DNA from: Paraphysomonas bandaiensis
Lineage: Eukaryota; Chrysophyceae
Length of the DNA stretch: 64,000 nt
Reading direction: 5' to 3'
Assembly: GCA_965644295.1 (NCBI GenBank)
Contig: CBFFRP010000419.1
Coordinates: forward strand, 1-64,000
In this document: one piece after another, positions 1-9,538 of the stretch
Layout: each line of letters opens with the position of its first letter
Numbering within the stretch: position 1 is the first letter of the stretch
Program-made: the position numbers and the translations under genes
Notes under the pieces: model-generated
What the model was told of the DNA's origin: nothing
What the model saw: only the letters and a program-made list of their open reading frames with translations
The model's database searches: none

Positions 1-2678
1 CGACAACGAGAATACTCGTGGGACTTGGTATCTGAAAAACACCCAATAATTAGTTATAATATCACGAAATACTCTACACATCATGCATATGTCATACACT
101 TCAATCTTCTCTTCCCTGTTTACTCCTTTCTCATTCTCAAGCAAACAACGGCCGAAGGCGATGAGAGCTTCAACAGGACCTAAAGCGTTTAGTCAGAATA
201 TCAGCAACATTTGATTCTGATGGCACGTGTTGAAACCATTATCACCTCCTTCCACGCACCTTTTGCCTCAATTGCAAATTCGGCATCTTGTAATATAATG
301 TCTTGACCCTCTTATGATTTTCCACCAAAATCTCCGCCAGAGTAATCATCGACGCATTTATTCGCAAAAATTAGAGTAGGTTCCAACTGCACACAAGTAG
401 GCCTAGCCCGCAAGCAATTCTTCGAAAACCAAACATCTCTCAGTATTGGACTTCATCTCACACAAATGATCACCATGTAGTCGACCCTTCTGAACTGACC
501 ATATATAACCAGCTCTGATCCTTGTTCGTGCCTAAGGACCAAGTTCTCCTTCATAATATCACCAACTCATACTTTGAAATAAAACTATCGACCAATGCAT
601 TGAACTCTTTCGACATTATATCCTTCGCAGTAATGATGGATTTGTTTGAAAATAACACTCGACGAAAGAGTATACAGTAGTATCACACTCCTCCCAACAA
701 TGTCAACATTATAAACTCACATGGAGAATGCAGATGCAATTGTTTGTCATTCATTTAACTGCTGCCGATAACCATCATCGAAATTGAAACTTGCTGTCAG
801 GAAATCTCCAATAAATTTATGATCAAATAATGTCATCGCTACAATAACACTCCTGATAATATGATACTGTTGAACAAATATTCTTCGTAACATCACACAC
901 AACCATCACGAATGCGTAACTTTAAGAACCATTGGAATATAAATAACAACGGGTCATTCGAGGAAAAAAGAAAACACACACACTGTACCACTGCACGAAT
1001 TAAATAATGTTGCATGGTCCTTGAATTCACAAGCTGTCGAACACTGAACCGGCATTGTCGAAATACCAATCACTCCTTTCCTTTATAATTGTAGCACAAT
1101 ATTTGAACATAACTCATAACGAACAACTGAACATCCGAATTACTTTGTCTCAAAGATTCTCACACAATCTATTAAGATCATCAACTAAATCCATACAAAT
1201 TGCAGAACAAAATATATGTACTCTACTTCACCATGTAACATATACCCTGTTATATGTTTGAGACACTTTTCAACTTATTCCGAATTAACTCTTCTTTTGC
1301 ATTCATTGAAACAGTGAAGAACGACGAAGAACTATAACTGATCACACTGACAAAACTTTCACCCTGATCATTCAGTCTCTCTCAAAAAAAAAACTTTGAT
1401 ACGCTGACACCTCATTCGCAACATAATAACTCTTTCTTTCAAAAGAAATCGTAACTTCACGCAGTCGAATAATAACAGTACAAATCCCAGAAACCAACCA
1501 AACGAAATAAACGCTCTGCTGCTTTGTATACCTACTAGGTCCTTGAATAAAAATAACCTTAATTTTAACTCTCGGGTTTCCCTCGTGTTGCTGTCACTCG
1601 GCGGGTGTATATACCTTTGAATAGGTTGTCGATCTCTAAATAAACTCTTATAGCCACATGCACGACACAACCAAACCAGACCCCTGTAACATATATGCTG
1701 CTCTCCTGTAGCACACCCTCCTGATCATGTGTACTGTTTCCATTGCCTATACACCCTCCTGAACTCTTGACCAAACATATCTATTTATGGTTAGAGTACC
1801 ATGATGCCGCACACAACTCAACAGTTCCCACAGAAGTCCTTGAACTGATTTATAACTCTCTGGTCCATTTCTCATCAATCGTAGGAACCATCTCCTGAAT
1901 CTTTCATTCATTTAACATAATTTTCAACTCCTAACTTCACCACCCGCACATCTCCATGCACATAGAACTTTCCACTTCCTTTCGACCCGGTATATATAAT
2001 TTTTTTTTTTGTACCACAAGTTGAGCCTATACCCAAATTCAAACTCTGCATGCGGTACAAACACAAAATTTTAACTGCTACTGTGATGCAATACCACTGA
2101 CACCACCGGCCGCTACCCAATAATACGGAGTATATTCTCCACTAAAAGCTTTTATGAAACTGATGCGCAAGAACAACCGGTACTCCTTTATCCACTGTTG
2201 GCATCGACCATACCGCAAGCTTTTAAAACTATGCTTCATGAGCTGCCGGCTCTACAACAATTCTCGCAACGAGACTAAGTACCTTAACCTCATGACCATC
2301 TATTTATAGAAACGCACGAGTTGACACAACTGCAGCCAATATATAGATCTTCCGACTCCTCGTGTTCTCTTACCAACGACGCCCATTTATATCTTCTTGA
2401 CACGTCCACACACATATATTATATATATATAATCCAATCCAATCATATGTCCAACTATCACAATATGAATCCCGGAAACAACTGTTCGATGCAACAGATT
2501 AGGTTGCCCTTAGCTAGTAGCAAACATGCGAAACATCTGATGTAAATACACCTCCTCTATCACTGACGGATTATAACAGTAACTCCTGGCAACAAGCACC
2601 ATTTTCTAAATTGCCAACACCTGATACATATCTCGAGTCATCTACTGAACCCTCCTGAACATTATATTCACACTCAAC

Positions 2679-2695
2679 TAAGGCTCTGATATCAA
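2679..2695 (-). other. Possible retroelement primer-binding site
   Basis: The minus strand reads TTGATATCAGAGCCTTA. Many Ty1/copia elements carry TGGTATCAGAGC just after the 5' LTR, complementary to initiator tRNA-Met, and the core here differs by about one base. No LTR end can be proved next to it. The same bases also fall inside a 68-codon open frame (2571-2777), so the match may be chance. Confidence 0.25.
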
Positions 2696-3282
2696 CATAA
2701 TCCAACTGATGTATATGCCTTACGTAATATATGCTACTGGCTGTCGTACAAACCAAATCTCCATGCCGATCCCACACTCAAATATACTCTCGACCTCAAC
2801 ACAGCAGCAACAATTTAGTGATAGCACTGTTTGCCCTTAGAATCCGGCGGCCATCATGCATGCATCCTCCTATTGATTCTGACCCTTATTTACCCCAACA
2901 AACCGCTACAGCACATACTCTGTCGAGGCCCACTGGATCTAACTCATATTTTTCACTAATTATAACATCGCCCTCTTGATCGTACTCTATGTTTGACGAT
3001 CACAGACAACAACCGGACATTCGCAAAAATCATACGTAAGATCCTGCATCGAAGATCACCACTTTCCACGCATTCCAATCTCTGCCGATTTTCACCGCCC
3101 AATGGAAGGCGAGGCTAATGTTCCCGGAAAAGCCAGAACAGGAGGAATATTGATGCCACCTTGGTACATTATAAACCAATCAACCCAGAAGAACTACAAA
3201 AGTCAATCCAATCCCCAACAAAGAATTACTTGCACTAGTTACACTCCTATTACGCCGTTGAACCACTCGAATAGTCATTATT

Positions 3283-3546
3283 TTATAAGCACAAGGGCCT
3301 CCTCATTCGATAAACACTCCAAGAGGCCGCCACCACAGGAGCAAACGGCTGGTGATCTGTGTTCTCCAAATACCCGTGATATGTTTCTTTTTCAATTCCT
3401 CTTCCACAGTCTCTAAACTCAAAAACAACACTCCTATACCCCATACATACATACTCTCTCTGCTCTTCCAAATACCGTAACCACACTGCTGGAGCGATGG
3501 CTACCCAGATAACATACCTCGAGAACAAGTTAATGTTGTAAGGCAA
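3283..3546 (-). pseudogene. Possible Ty1/copia RT-RNase H relic
   Basis: An 87-codon minus-strand frame has the run WLRYLEEQREY, then MGYRSVVFEF, then ETYHGYLENT. In copia polyproteins the RT to RNase H junction has a LRYLKGT-type motif, a short linker to a GY-D-DW stretch, and then a KSTSGY-F motif. Order and spacing roughly agree, but most key residues are missing and the frame closes at once. This is a weak homology call from pattern memory only. It could be chance. Confidence 0.22.
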
Positions 3547-3659
3547 TTAACAAGCCACAAGTTGATAGTAATGATAGTGTTATTAACTTGTTTTATCAGA
3601 GGTTATCTGTGATAATAATGACTAGCATTCTAATCTGTCTTCTATCACAGACTACACCT

Positions 3660-3880
3660 ACAGTTTTCTACACTTGGCTACATATATAGCCTCTACTCTT
3701 ATACTAACCTACTGTACATATTGGACTGTATATATCCTACACTGTATTGTCATCATACACTGCATAATGGTATACCGTTACCCTACTGTAGCTGGCTGTT
3801 CATACACTGTATATATCCTGTATACTATACATCCACAGTATAGTGCAATATACAGCAGTATACTCTCAAACCAAGCTTTC
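3660..3880. repeat. TATAC-rich low-complexity spacer at the viral junction
   Basis: The stretch is built of near-repeats such as CTGTATATATCCT (two exact copies, near 3724 and 3808) mixed with short TACACTG and GTATAC words. The same style is seen in host spacers at 13540-13700, 15780-16000 and 63360-63560. It is therefore host DNA abutting the broken end of the viral helicase gene. Confidence 0.55.
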
Positions 3881-4719
3881 ACTCCAATGACAGCCAACCT
3901 CCTATACGGGGATGACAACACCTCGTTTAAACTGTAATTTGCATTAATTAAATAATTATTAATATTTGCAGCCTGATATGTTGACTCATGCTTTTGATTT
4001 ATTATATAGACGTCGCTCGTCGTATATCGTTTTAATTTAGTATTGATTGCGTCCCAATCAGCCCTGCTTTGTTTTTCTAGTTCTTCAAAATATACAAATA
4101 ATTTACCTCCTAGATCTGAATTAAATTTAGATGTCAATACGTCCGCGCCAGCCTCTAAACACAGGTCACGGCCAAGTACGTAAGTATTCATAAATAGGGA
4201 TATGGTTGATTTACCTATACCCTGAGGGCCTTTTAAAAATATAATGGATTCGTTTTTATTACCCTTTGTCATGTTTGCAAACCACTTCAATAAATATTCA
4301 TATTGTGCCTGATCATTGGATGCCAATATTTCTTTAATATATGATAAAAACGCCTGTACACCTTCCTTACTCTCATCATCAAAGTCTTCATATGGTTTAT
4401 AGTCATGTGCAAACTGAGCGGCTAAATTTAATTTCTTTTTATCAGGGAATATACCTTTGCCTAATTCATAAACTATTTCACGAAGCCCTTTAAATTCAGT
4501 GAAATAATATTTTGCTATCCGTTTATCCATTCTGTTAAAATACGTTTCTTTAACTTTTTTGTGTTCCATAATGCTAAATTTTTTATGCCCTGTTCTATAT
4601 GCATGTGCACCGCTTGTAAGTGGGAAAAAATAATTTGTTACGTAAGTTTTTGACTGTTCATAAGTCAGGTTATCAAGGTGTTCTAAATCAAACTTTTCAA
4701 AACTCTCTTTTGTACTCAT
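3778..4719 (-). pseudogene. Truncated superfamily 3 (D5-like) helicase
   Basis: The 313-codon frame begins MSTKESFEK. It shows a Walker A motif GPQGIGKST near residue 165, a Walker B-like KLFVYFEELE near 206, and a sensor Asn in NNYLINANY near 254. SF3 helicases of this type unwind DNA during replication of small eukaryotic DNA viruses. After about residue 281 the frame runs into the TATAC-rich host spacer, so the C-terminal part of the helicase is missing and the last 30 or so residues are junction translation. There is no visible primase domain before the helicase. The gene is the last of the viral block and probably not functional for replication. Confidence 0.75.
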
Positions 4720-4801
4720 TAATATACAAATATATATTATTTTTTAAATAATAAATTTTTTAATTTTTTATTTTTTTAAAAATCTAAAGGTTTTTATAAA
4801 T

Positions 4802-6160
4802 TTAATATTGCAATGTTGCGAAACCGTTTTCAATCAAAATGACTTGATCAAAATAAGCGTATGTATCTATGCGTGCGGTCACAGTACTAGCGGATGAGCT
4901 AAAACGAGGCATAAAAAATATATCGTCAGTGCTAGAATTATAACCCTGATATACTGTTTCCATGCCTGAGCTGCTGTAACTTTCTAGATCTAAACCCAAG
5001 TAAAAGTTGGATGATGTTGAAAGGTTAGTCATATCACCGGCTACCTCAGCATTTGCTACTGGATCTTGTAAACTATAACTTATTGAATTAATAGAGGGCT
5101 CATGATTCAAATCGCTTACGCTTCCAATAGCTCTGACCAATTCGCCGAAAAATTCAGGAATACAACTGGGTGCTTTAGTTGGTACAGTCTTACTACCTAG
5201 TCGGACACTGTATGACTCTAGACCGAAATGATTTGATGACAGAGGGAAATAGGTGACTTCTCCAGCGTGCTTAGTACGCATACTGAAAAACAAGGATCGC
5301 AAAGAGTTAAATTTAGCAGATACGGGTATTGAAAGCTCAACGTTGGGGGCAATATTTCCAGTATGTGAATAATTTCTGTAATCTTGCACAACCCATTTTA
5401 TAGGTCCACCATTTGAAGCCTTATTAATTGTACCCATTGCATCATCTGATAACTCCATAAAATTACAAATATATTCAACGTCATTAATAGCTATTGATGT
5501 TATGGCTTTATCGCAACAAATGCCCTCTAATGGATTATTAACCAGAGTTATTTCTAGTCGTAAAGGCGCGCCGGTCATTGCGAACAGTGGAATATATTTA
5601 TCACTGTAGCTTAAAAAATTCACTATTGGAATTGTATAATATTTTTTAGCTGTACTGGCTCCATTTGCAACTGTTGCATAATCGTTTAAACTTTGCCCCA
5701 CTGTCAAGTGATCGGTGACATTTGCTGTCGCATCAATGGAGCCTAAAGTCTCAGTTCCCGTTAAAATTGAATGCTTATTAATAAAAGAGTCGCTGGACTG
5801 TTGTAAAACCATGAGCTCACCGACTAGATTATTATAATTTTGAATATCTGAAAGTAAAGTAGAGCCATGAAATACTCGCACTCTAGAAATTAGGGAATGA
5901 ATACCCGCCTTATCTAGTCTAACGAATTGTGACACGGTCGCAGGGTCAGATGTTTCTGTGGTAACAATCAATGATAATTTTAAAAGTGAATCAGCGCCCG
6001 ACATTACGAGATTACGACCGGTAGGAACATTAATAATTATGGTCTCTCCTGCACCATATGGCCCCAAACCATTTTGTGGAGCTATATTATTCTGATAATT
6101 ACGCGCATAACTTGAATTTATATTATTTGTATATAATACGTTTTTTGGTAATCCTGACAT
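4802..6160 (-). CDS. Candidate major capsid protein (double jelly roll)
   Basis: The 452-residue protein has the N-terminal segment VPTGRNLVMSGADSLLKLSL and then RLDKAGIHSLISRVRVFHGS. This layout (a PTG-x-N strand followed by an FHGS-LL strand and a YN-L helix) is what I associate with capsid proteins of Polinton-like and related protist viruses. The length is typical for one. The rest is beta-rich with many Ser, Thr and Asn residues, as expected for jelly-roll strands. The start lies directly behind a late-type AT motif shared with the next upstream gene. No frameshift is visible. The family call rests on recognised pattern and on the neighbouring penton and helicase, and a structure prediction would settle it. 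Confidence 0.68.
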   Translation of the reverse strand: MSGLPKNVLYTNNINSSYARNYQNNIAPQNGLGPYGAGETIIINVPTGRNLVMSGADSLLKLSLIVTTETSDPATVSQFVRLDKAGIHSLISRVRVFHGSTLLSDIQNYNNLVGELMVLQQSSDSFINKHSILTGTETLGSIDATANVTDHLTVGQSLNDYATVANGASTAKKYYTIPIVNFLSYSDKYIPLFAMTGAPLRLEITLVNNPLEGICCDKAITSIAINDVEYICNFMELSDDAMGTINKASNGGPIKWVVQDYRNYSHTGNIAPNVELSIPVSAKFNSLRSLFFSMRTKHAGEVTYFPLSSNHFGLESYSVRLGSKTVPTKAPSCIPEFFGELVRAIGSVSDLNHEPSINSISYSLQDPVANAEVAGDMTNLSTSSNFYLGLDLESYSSSGMETVYQGYNSSTDDIFFMPRFSSSASTVTARIDTYAYFDQVILIENGFATLQY

Positions 6161-6200
6161 ATATACTATAAATAGATAAATATTTTTTATAGTATAATAA
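6161..6200 (-). promoter_or_regulatory. Late-type viral promoter of the capsid gene
   Basis: Reading the minus strand toward the start codon, AAAAAATATTT is followed about ten bases later by TATAGTATATAT and then ATG. The gene for the basic protein has the same two boxes at the same place. None of the four small upstream genes has them, so I infer a class used for virion genes. Confidence 0.5.
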
Positions 6201-6208
6201 AATATAAT

Positions 6209-6649
6209 TTATATAAATGTGCTGTCATCTTGTGTTAACTTAGCTAAAGCTTTTCTTGTGTTGTGTTTTTCTAATTTATTACCTGCGTTATGAGCCTTTT
6301 TAAATGCTTTTTTACTGTGTTTGTCGGCTTTATTGTGTAGCTTATGTAGCTTATGTACGCCTTTATGCCCTTCGTGTAATCCTGCTTCCAATAGTCTAGA
6401 TGCTGATCCAACAACGGGCATTGTATTTAATCCTGCTTTATTAATAGCGTGTATAGTTTTATCGCCGACGCCTAATATTTTATCTGCTACGTCAATTGCC
6501 TTTGCTGATTTATCAAGTCCTTTATTTACTCCACTCTGAACCTTGTCTAATACGTCGTGTGTTTTTTGTCCTAGTTTATGGATTCTGTGATCGGCCTTAC
6601 GACCTAGTTTACGAAATTTACGATTTAGCTTTTTGCCTAGTTTTGACAT
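6209..6649 (-). CDS. Small basic, Lys/His-rich viral core-type protein
   Basis: The 146-residue protein begins MSKLGKKLNRKFRKLGRK and is dominated by Lys, His and Gly-Leu repeats such as HKLHKLHNK. A short less charged segment around residues 70-85 (NTMPVVGSASRLLEAGL) could be a membrane-active or amphipathic helix. Proteins of this size and charge sit next to capsid genes in Polinton-like viruses and adenovirus-like systems, where they condense DNA or disrupt membranes during entry. I infer a virion core or minor capsid role from charge and position only. It shares the late-type promoter motif with the capsid gene. Confidence 0.55.
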   Translation of the reverse strand: MSKLGKKLNRKFRKLGRKADHRIHKLGQKTHDVLDKVQSGVNKGLDKSAKAIDVADKILGVGDKTIHAINKAGLNTMPVVGSASRLLEAGLHEGHKGVHKLHKLHNKADKHSKKAFKKAHNAGNKLEKHNTRKALAKLTQDDSTFI

Positions 6650-6690
6650 GTATATATACTATATTGAGAGAAATATTTTTTATTCAATAG
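6650..6690 (-). promoter_or_regulatory. Late-type viral promoter of the basic protein gene
   Basis: The minus strand has AAAAAATATTT, then CTCTC, then ATAGTATATATACATG at the start codon. It is the partner of the motif before the capsid gene. It overlaps the 3' end of the penton gene, so that gene must end within this leader. Confidence 0.5.
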
Positions 6691-7417
6691 TTAATAATAA
6701 ATTTAAAGACCAATGTAAACCGTTTAATTCTAATATATCTGCGTCTTGGTCTAATAATTGGACATGTAAAGTATTTATATTATGTATATCATGTACTAAG
6801 CTCTTAATATTATTAATGTTTTTATAATTAATAATGGATCCTGCATTAACATCAACAGGGACAGAGGTAATAATAGAGGCTTTATTAGGTGTGGCACTAT
6901 TTATATTATTTAAAACAAAATTTGACGATGCTATTAAAACGTTTCTTACTGTAAATAAATTTATACCAATTGTTGATAATAATATTAATGAATCTGAATA
7001 ATAGGTTGTATTATCTTCAAATCCTAATAATTCAAAACAGGTTGAAGTATTTGAAAAAGAAAAATCATAAGTACTATGGGTAAATTGTAATTTATTAGTT
7101 GATGAGTTATAAGTTATTGTAAATCCTGGCTCTAAATTGGACTGTAAAAAACTTATTAAAGTTCTAATATTATAATTGGCTTTTGTAATTGTAAGTGAAT
7201 ATGGAATACTATTTAAGGTATAATTTAGTGTGTTATTAGTTGAATTAACATTATAAAAAGAGTATGGGATAGAGGCATCAATTACTGATATATAGGCTTT
7301 ATGACGTCGTTTAACGTCTATCTTTGGTAATATAAAAATACAATCAGTAGTTTTATTATTTAGGTATTGATTAGCTGTCTTGCTGTTTAGAACAATCTGT
7401 ATTTTCTCCATTAACAT
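6680..7417 (-). CDS. Penton-like minor capsid protein
   Basis: The 245-residue protein contains SVIDASIPYSFYNVN near residue 45, a strand-rich centre with YSLTITKANYNIRTLISFL, and ends ILELNGLHWSLNLLLTIE. The ASIPYSFYN motif with a final NG-WS-L strand is the signature I know from penton proteins (single jelly roll) of Polinton-like viruses and adintoviruses. They close the five-fold vertices of the capsid. The start may be either of two in-frame ATGs six bases apart. The first codons overlap the end of the 76-codon gene upstream by 47 bases, which suggests a shared transcript. Confidence 0.7.
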   Translation of the reverse strand: MLMEKIQIVLNSKTANQYLNNKTTDCIFILPKIDVKRRHKAYISVIDASIPYSFYNVNSTNNTLNYTLNSIPYSLTITKANYNIRTLISFLQSNLEPGFTITYNSSTNKLQFTHSTYDFSFSNTSTCFELLGFEDNTTYYSDSLILLSTIGINLFTVRNVLIASSNFVLNNINSATPNKASIITSVPVDVNAGSIINYKNINNIKSLVHDIHNINTLHVQLLDQDADILELNGLHWSLNLLLTIE

Positions 7418-7601
7418 TATTAGATATTTTTATTTCTGCAAAATCATAAGTCAACATGTCTGTATCTATATTATTATTTCTGTTTAATTTTGGTGTGTCT
7501 AAGTTAATTACTTTGTCTAAGTCTATAATATTTTTCTTTGGAAATTCATAATTATCATAGTTTATTTCCCATTCTAGGCCGTCCATATATAAGTATATCA
7601 C
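7371..7601 (-). CDS. Small acidic viral protein of unknown function
   Basis: A 76-codon frame (about 71 residues if the ATG at MDGLEWEI is used). It is rich in Asp and Asn, with no recognised domain. It overlaps the penton gene by 47 bases and is preceded by an AT-rich leader with TATATAAATATATT. Its compact placement in the viral block supports it as real. No role can be given. Confidence 0.45.
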   Translation of the reverse strand: MIYLYMDGLEWEINYDNYEFPKKNIIDLDKVINLDTPKLNRNNNIDTDMLTYDFAEIKISNNVNGENTDCSKQQDS

Positions 7602-7626
7602 ATAATATATTTATATATTTTACATC

Positions 7627-7669
7627 TAAGGGATAATTTCGCGAACAATTATCGCGTTTTTATCCCTTA
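7627..7669. terminator. Viral intergenic hairpin 1
   Basis: Perfect ten-base arms TAAGGGATAA and TTATCCCTTA flank a 23-base loop that itself can pair through CGCGA and TCGCG. It lies between two viral genes. Mimivirus and some relatives end transcripts at such palindromes. That role is inferred here. Confidence 0.5.
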
Positions 7670-7711
7670 ATTTACCTTATCAGTTTATCAATTGCATTTT
7701 TTTATAATATT

Positions 7712-7822
7712 TTATTTCCATCCTACAGAATCACTGCGATATTTTATATCTAAGGGATAATTTCCCCGAAAATTTAGGGATTTTTATCCCTTATTTCCAT
7801 CCTACAGAATCACTGCGATATT
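7712..7822. repeat. Duplicated 3' end of the 94-codon viral gene
   Basis: Thirty-two bases at 7712-7743 are repeated exactly at 7791-7822. The second copy encodes the last codons of the 94-residue coiled-coil protein. The first is a non-coding copy 79 bases downstream of that gene. Each copy is followed, in the gene's direction, by a TAAGGGATAA hairpin, so gene end plus hairpin were duplicated together. Confidence 0.65.
7751..7793. terminator. Viral intergenic hairpin 2, overlapping a stop codon
   Basis: The same ten-base arms as hairpin 1 (TAAGGGATAA and TTATCCCTTA) enclose a different loop with a second short pairing. The stop codon of the 94-residue gene is the first three bases of the arm in that gene's direction. 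A polyadenylation or termination hairpin is the simplest reading. Confidence 0.5.
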
Positions 7823-8075
7823 CACCGTGTAGAAAATCATATTTTCTTAATAATTCAGTCCTTTTATCTTCGTCTTTATTTTCATATATGATTAATTGCC
7901 GTTCATTTAATAGCTCTACTTGTAACTCTTTCTTTTGTTTCTGAAGTTCTGATAATGTAATTTTCATGTCTTCTATTTCTCTGTCTAAATTCCTTATCTC
8001 TTCCTGAATTTTAGGCATATGCGTTTTTCTAATACTGTATACTTCACCTTTCAACTTTAATAAATACTCACTCAT
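7791..8075 (-). CDS. Small coiled-coil viral protein A
   Basis: A 94-residue protein, starting MSEYLLKLKGEVYSIRKTH, with a long heptad-like segment (residues 15-65) of Leu, Ile, Glu and Lys. It matches the neighbouring 109-residue protein in the N-terminal block (LKGEVYSIRKTHMPKIQEEI against MEGKIFSVKRDHKTNVQNEI) and near the end (NERQLI against TKRQLL). The two are therefore paralogs from a local duplication. Function unknown. The leader carries the early-type AT motif. Confidence 0.55.
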   Translation of the reverse strand: MSEYLLKLKGEVYSIRKTHMPKIQEEIRNLDREIEDMKITLSELQKQKKELQVELLNERQLIIYENKDEDKRTELLRKYDFLHGEYRSDSVGWK

Positions 8076-8136
8076 TATAATATATAACTATATATTTTTT
8101 TTTAATTATTTTATATTTTTACATATGTAATAATTG
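8076..8136 (-). promoter_or_regulatory. Early-type viral promoter, copy 1
   Basis: Toward the start codon the minus strand reads a run of A, then TATATAGTTATATATTATA and ATG. About 60 bases here resemble those before the 143-residue gene, including the upstream TTACATAT-like part read on the plus strand. The block differs from the late-type motif. Confidence 0.5.
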
Positions 8137-8174
8137 AAATAAATTATAATTTAATGGTCAATGTTTCATTGCTG

Positions 8175-8504
8175 TTAACAGTCCTCGTCGCTGTCTGTGT
8201 CATCATCAATATAAACATCGGTAACATTTTTTTTGAATAAATTCAAGCACGGTATGCGTCTCTTGCCGCGGTATAATTCTAATAGCTGCCTCTTTGTTAA
8301 CAAAGACATTTTTTTATCACTTATTTTATTGTTAAGTTTTAATAATTCTTCTTTTATGCTATTCTGTTTATCTATTAAAATGTTCATTTCCTTTTTGCCT
8401 TGTTCTATTTCGTTCTGTACGTTTGTTTTGTGATCACGTTTAACACTAAAAATTTTACCTTCCATTTCCATAAAAAAAAATTTATTACTTTCGGCCTTTG
8501 ACAT
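8175..8504 (-). CDS. Small coiled-coil viral protein B
   Basis: A 109-residue protein, MSKAESNKFFFMEMEGK at the start, with a predicted coiled coil at about residues 30-75 and an acidic end DDDTDSDEDC. It is a paralog of the 94-residue neighbour. The longer C-terminus (from about residue 80) is private to this copy. The stop codon sits in the palindrome CTGTTAACAG. No known domain recognised. Confidence 0.55.
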   Translation of the reverse strand: MSKAESNKFFFMEMEGKIFSVKRDHKTNVQNEIEQGKKEMNILIDKQNSIKEELLKLNNKISDKKMSLLTKRQLLELYRGKRRIPCLNLFKKNVTDVYIDDDTDSDEDC

Positions 8505-8543
8505 TATAATGTATCATTACAAAAAAATAATTCTATAATGTTT

Positions 8544-8975
8544 TTAAAACGTTAGTTTATCAATAGCATTCATTGAATATACCCACTTATCCGTTTCCAT
8601 TTTCTCTTTATCGCCGTCATTTTCAATGATATAAACAACTGATTCCCAAAACTTATTTTTAAGATAAAATTCATCTTGAACATCATCACCTTCGTTTTCT
8701 CTTAAACCTGATTTAATAATAAATTTTTCATGCCAATCGTAACATTCAGGTGTATTGTTTGCTGGTCTAAAAGTAAAAAAATTGCTACTTAAAAAACCCT
8801 TTTCAAACCGTTTGCTTATTATATCATTGACTTCATCAGCTGGCCTATTTAACTTATGTTTTAGACAGTCAAATGGATCATTATGAATGTACTTTTTATG
8901 TTTGTAGTAGTACTTACCGTTACGCTCGGAATCAACATTACTACAACAATGAAAATATTTTAATTCTTTTGACAT
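8544..8975 (-). CDS. Viral protein of unknown function, 143 residues
   Basis: The protein begins MSKELKYFHCCSNVDSERNG and is hydrophilic, with aromatic-rich patches such as FFTFRPANN and WESVVYIIEN. I recognise no domain. It is the first gene of the block in transcription direction and has the early-type leader. The shared MSK/MSE start and spacing with its neighbours argue that it is expressed. Confidence 0.5.
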   Translation of the reverse strand: MSKELKYFHCCSNVDSERNGKYYYKHKKYIHNDPFDCLKHKLNRPADEVNDIISKRFEKGFLSSNFFTFRPANNTPECYDWHEKFIIKSGLRENEGDDVQDEFYLKNKFWESVVYIIENDGDKEKMETDKWVYSMNAIDKLTF

Positions 8976-9036
8976 TATAATATAACTATATATTTTTTTT
9001 TAATTGTTTTATATTCTTACATATATAAAATAGGGA
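8976..9036 (-). promoter_or_regulatory. Early-type viral promoter, copy 2
   Basis: Nearly identical to the leader at 8076-8136: a poly-A run, TATATAGTTATAT, TATA and the start codon, with a similar distal TACATAT segment. Two such blocks in front of two accessory genes suggest promoter duplication together with the genes. Confidence 0.5.
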
Positions 9037-9128
9037 GTGAAATACGGCATGTCTATATATAGTGTTAAACAGGTCTGTTGTTCCGTCTATCTGTTGTAAT
9101 TGTTCGGTGTTTAAGTCAGGGTTGGTAT

Positions 9129-9193
9129 ATCGTTTGGTTAATAGGGTCGGTTGATCGTTTGGTTGATAGGGTCGGTTGATCGCTGGGGTTAAT
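9129..9193. repeat. 25-bp tandem repeat near the viral edge
   Basis: Units at 9129-9153 and 9154-9178 differ by one base (ATCGTTTGGTT then A or G, then ATAGGGTCGGTTG), followed by a partial unit to 9193. It lies in the non-coding AT-rich segment outside the last viral gene, where terminal repeats or an origin would be expected. Confidence 0.6.
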
Positions 9194-9538
9194 ATGTATA
9201 GTATTATTTTATTTTGATTGCATTTTTTTTGACATTTTTGTTGAAAATATTTATTTCTGATATTTATTTTTTAGAAAAAAGTTTTTTTTAAAGAAAAATG
9301 TTGTAAAAAATGTAGTGTATACTGTTGCAAAATTTGTGAAAATAAGATTTTTTTTGCATTTTTTATTGTGAAAGGTGACACGACATTTTTTATGTAAAAA
9401 AGTGTATAAAAAAATGTAATGTATAATATTGGAAGCACTTGTACGTGATACACAGCGATACCATAGGGGTAAGGGTCAGTATAAATTAATAGTTTTTATG
9501 GTCACGGTTAACACGGCTAGGGTCGAAGACCCCCCCCC

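Larger units (their letters stand above)
1..3660. other. Gene-poor region with decayed retroelement-like traces
   Basis: No convincing gene was found. Reading frames are short on both strands. The plus strand is rich in C relative to G, as if it were the template strand of an old G-rich transcript. On the minus strand the motif TCAGGAGGGTG occurs near 1722-1735, 1749-1762 and 2648-2660 (last base differs in the last copy). It resembles the polypurine tract next to a long terminal repeat. A primer-binding-site-like string and a short RNase H-like frame are listed separately. I infer an old, broken Ty1/copia-like element, but no intact domain proves it. Confidence 0.35.
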
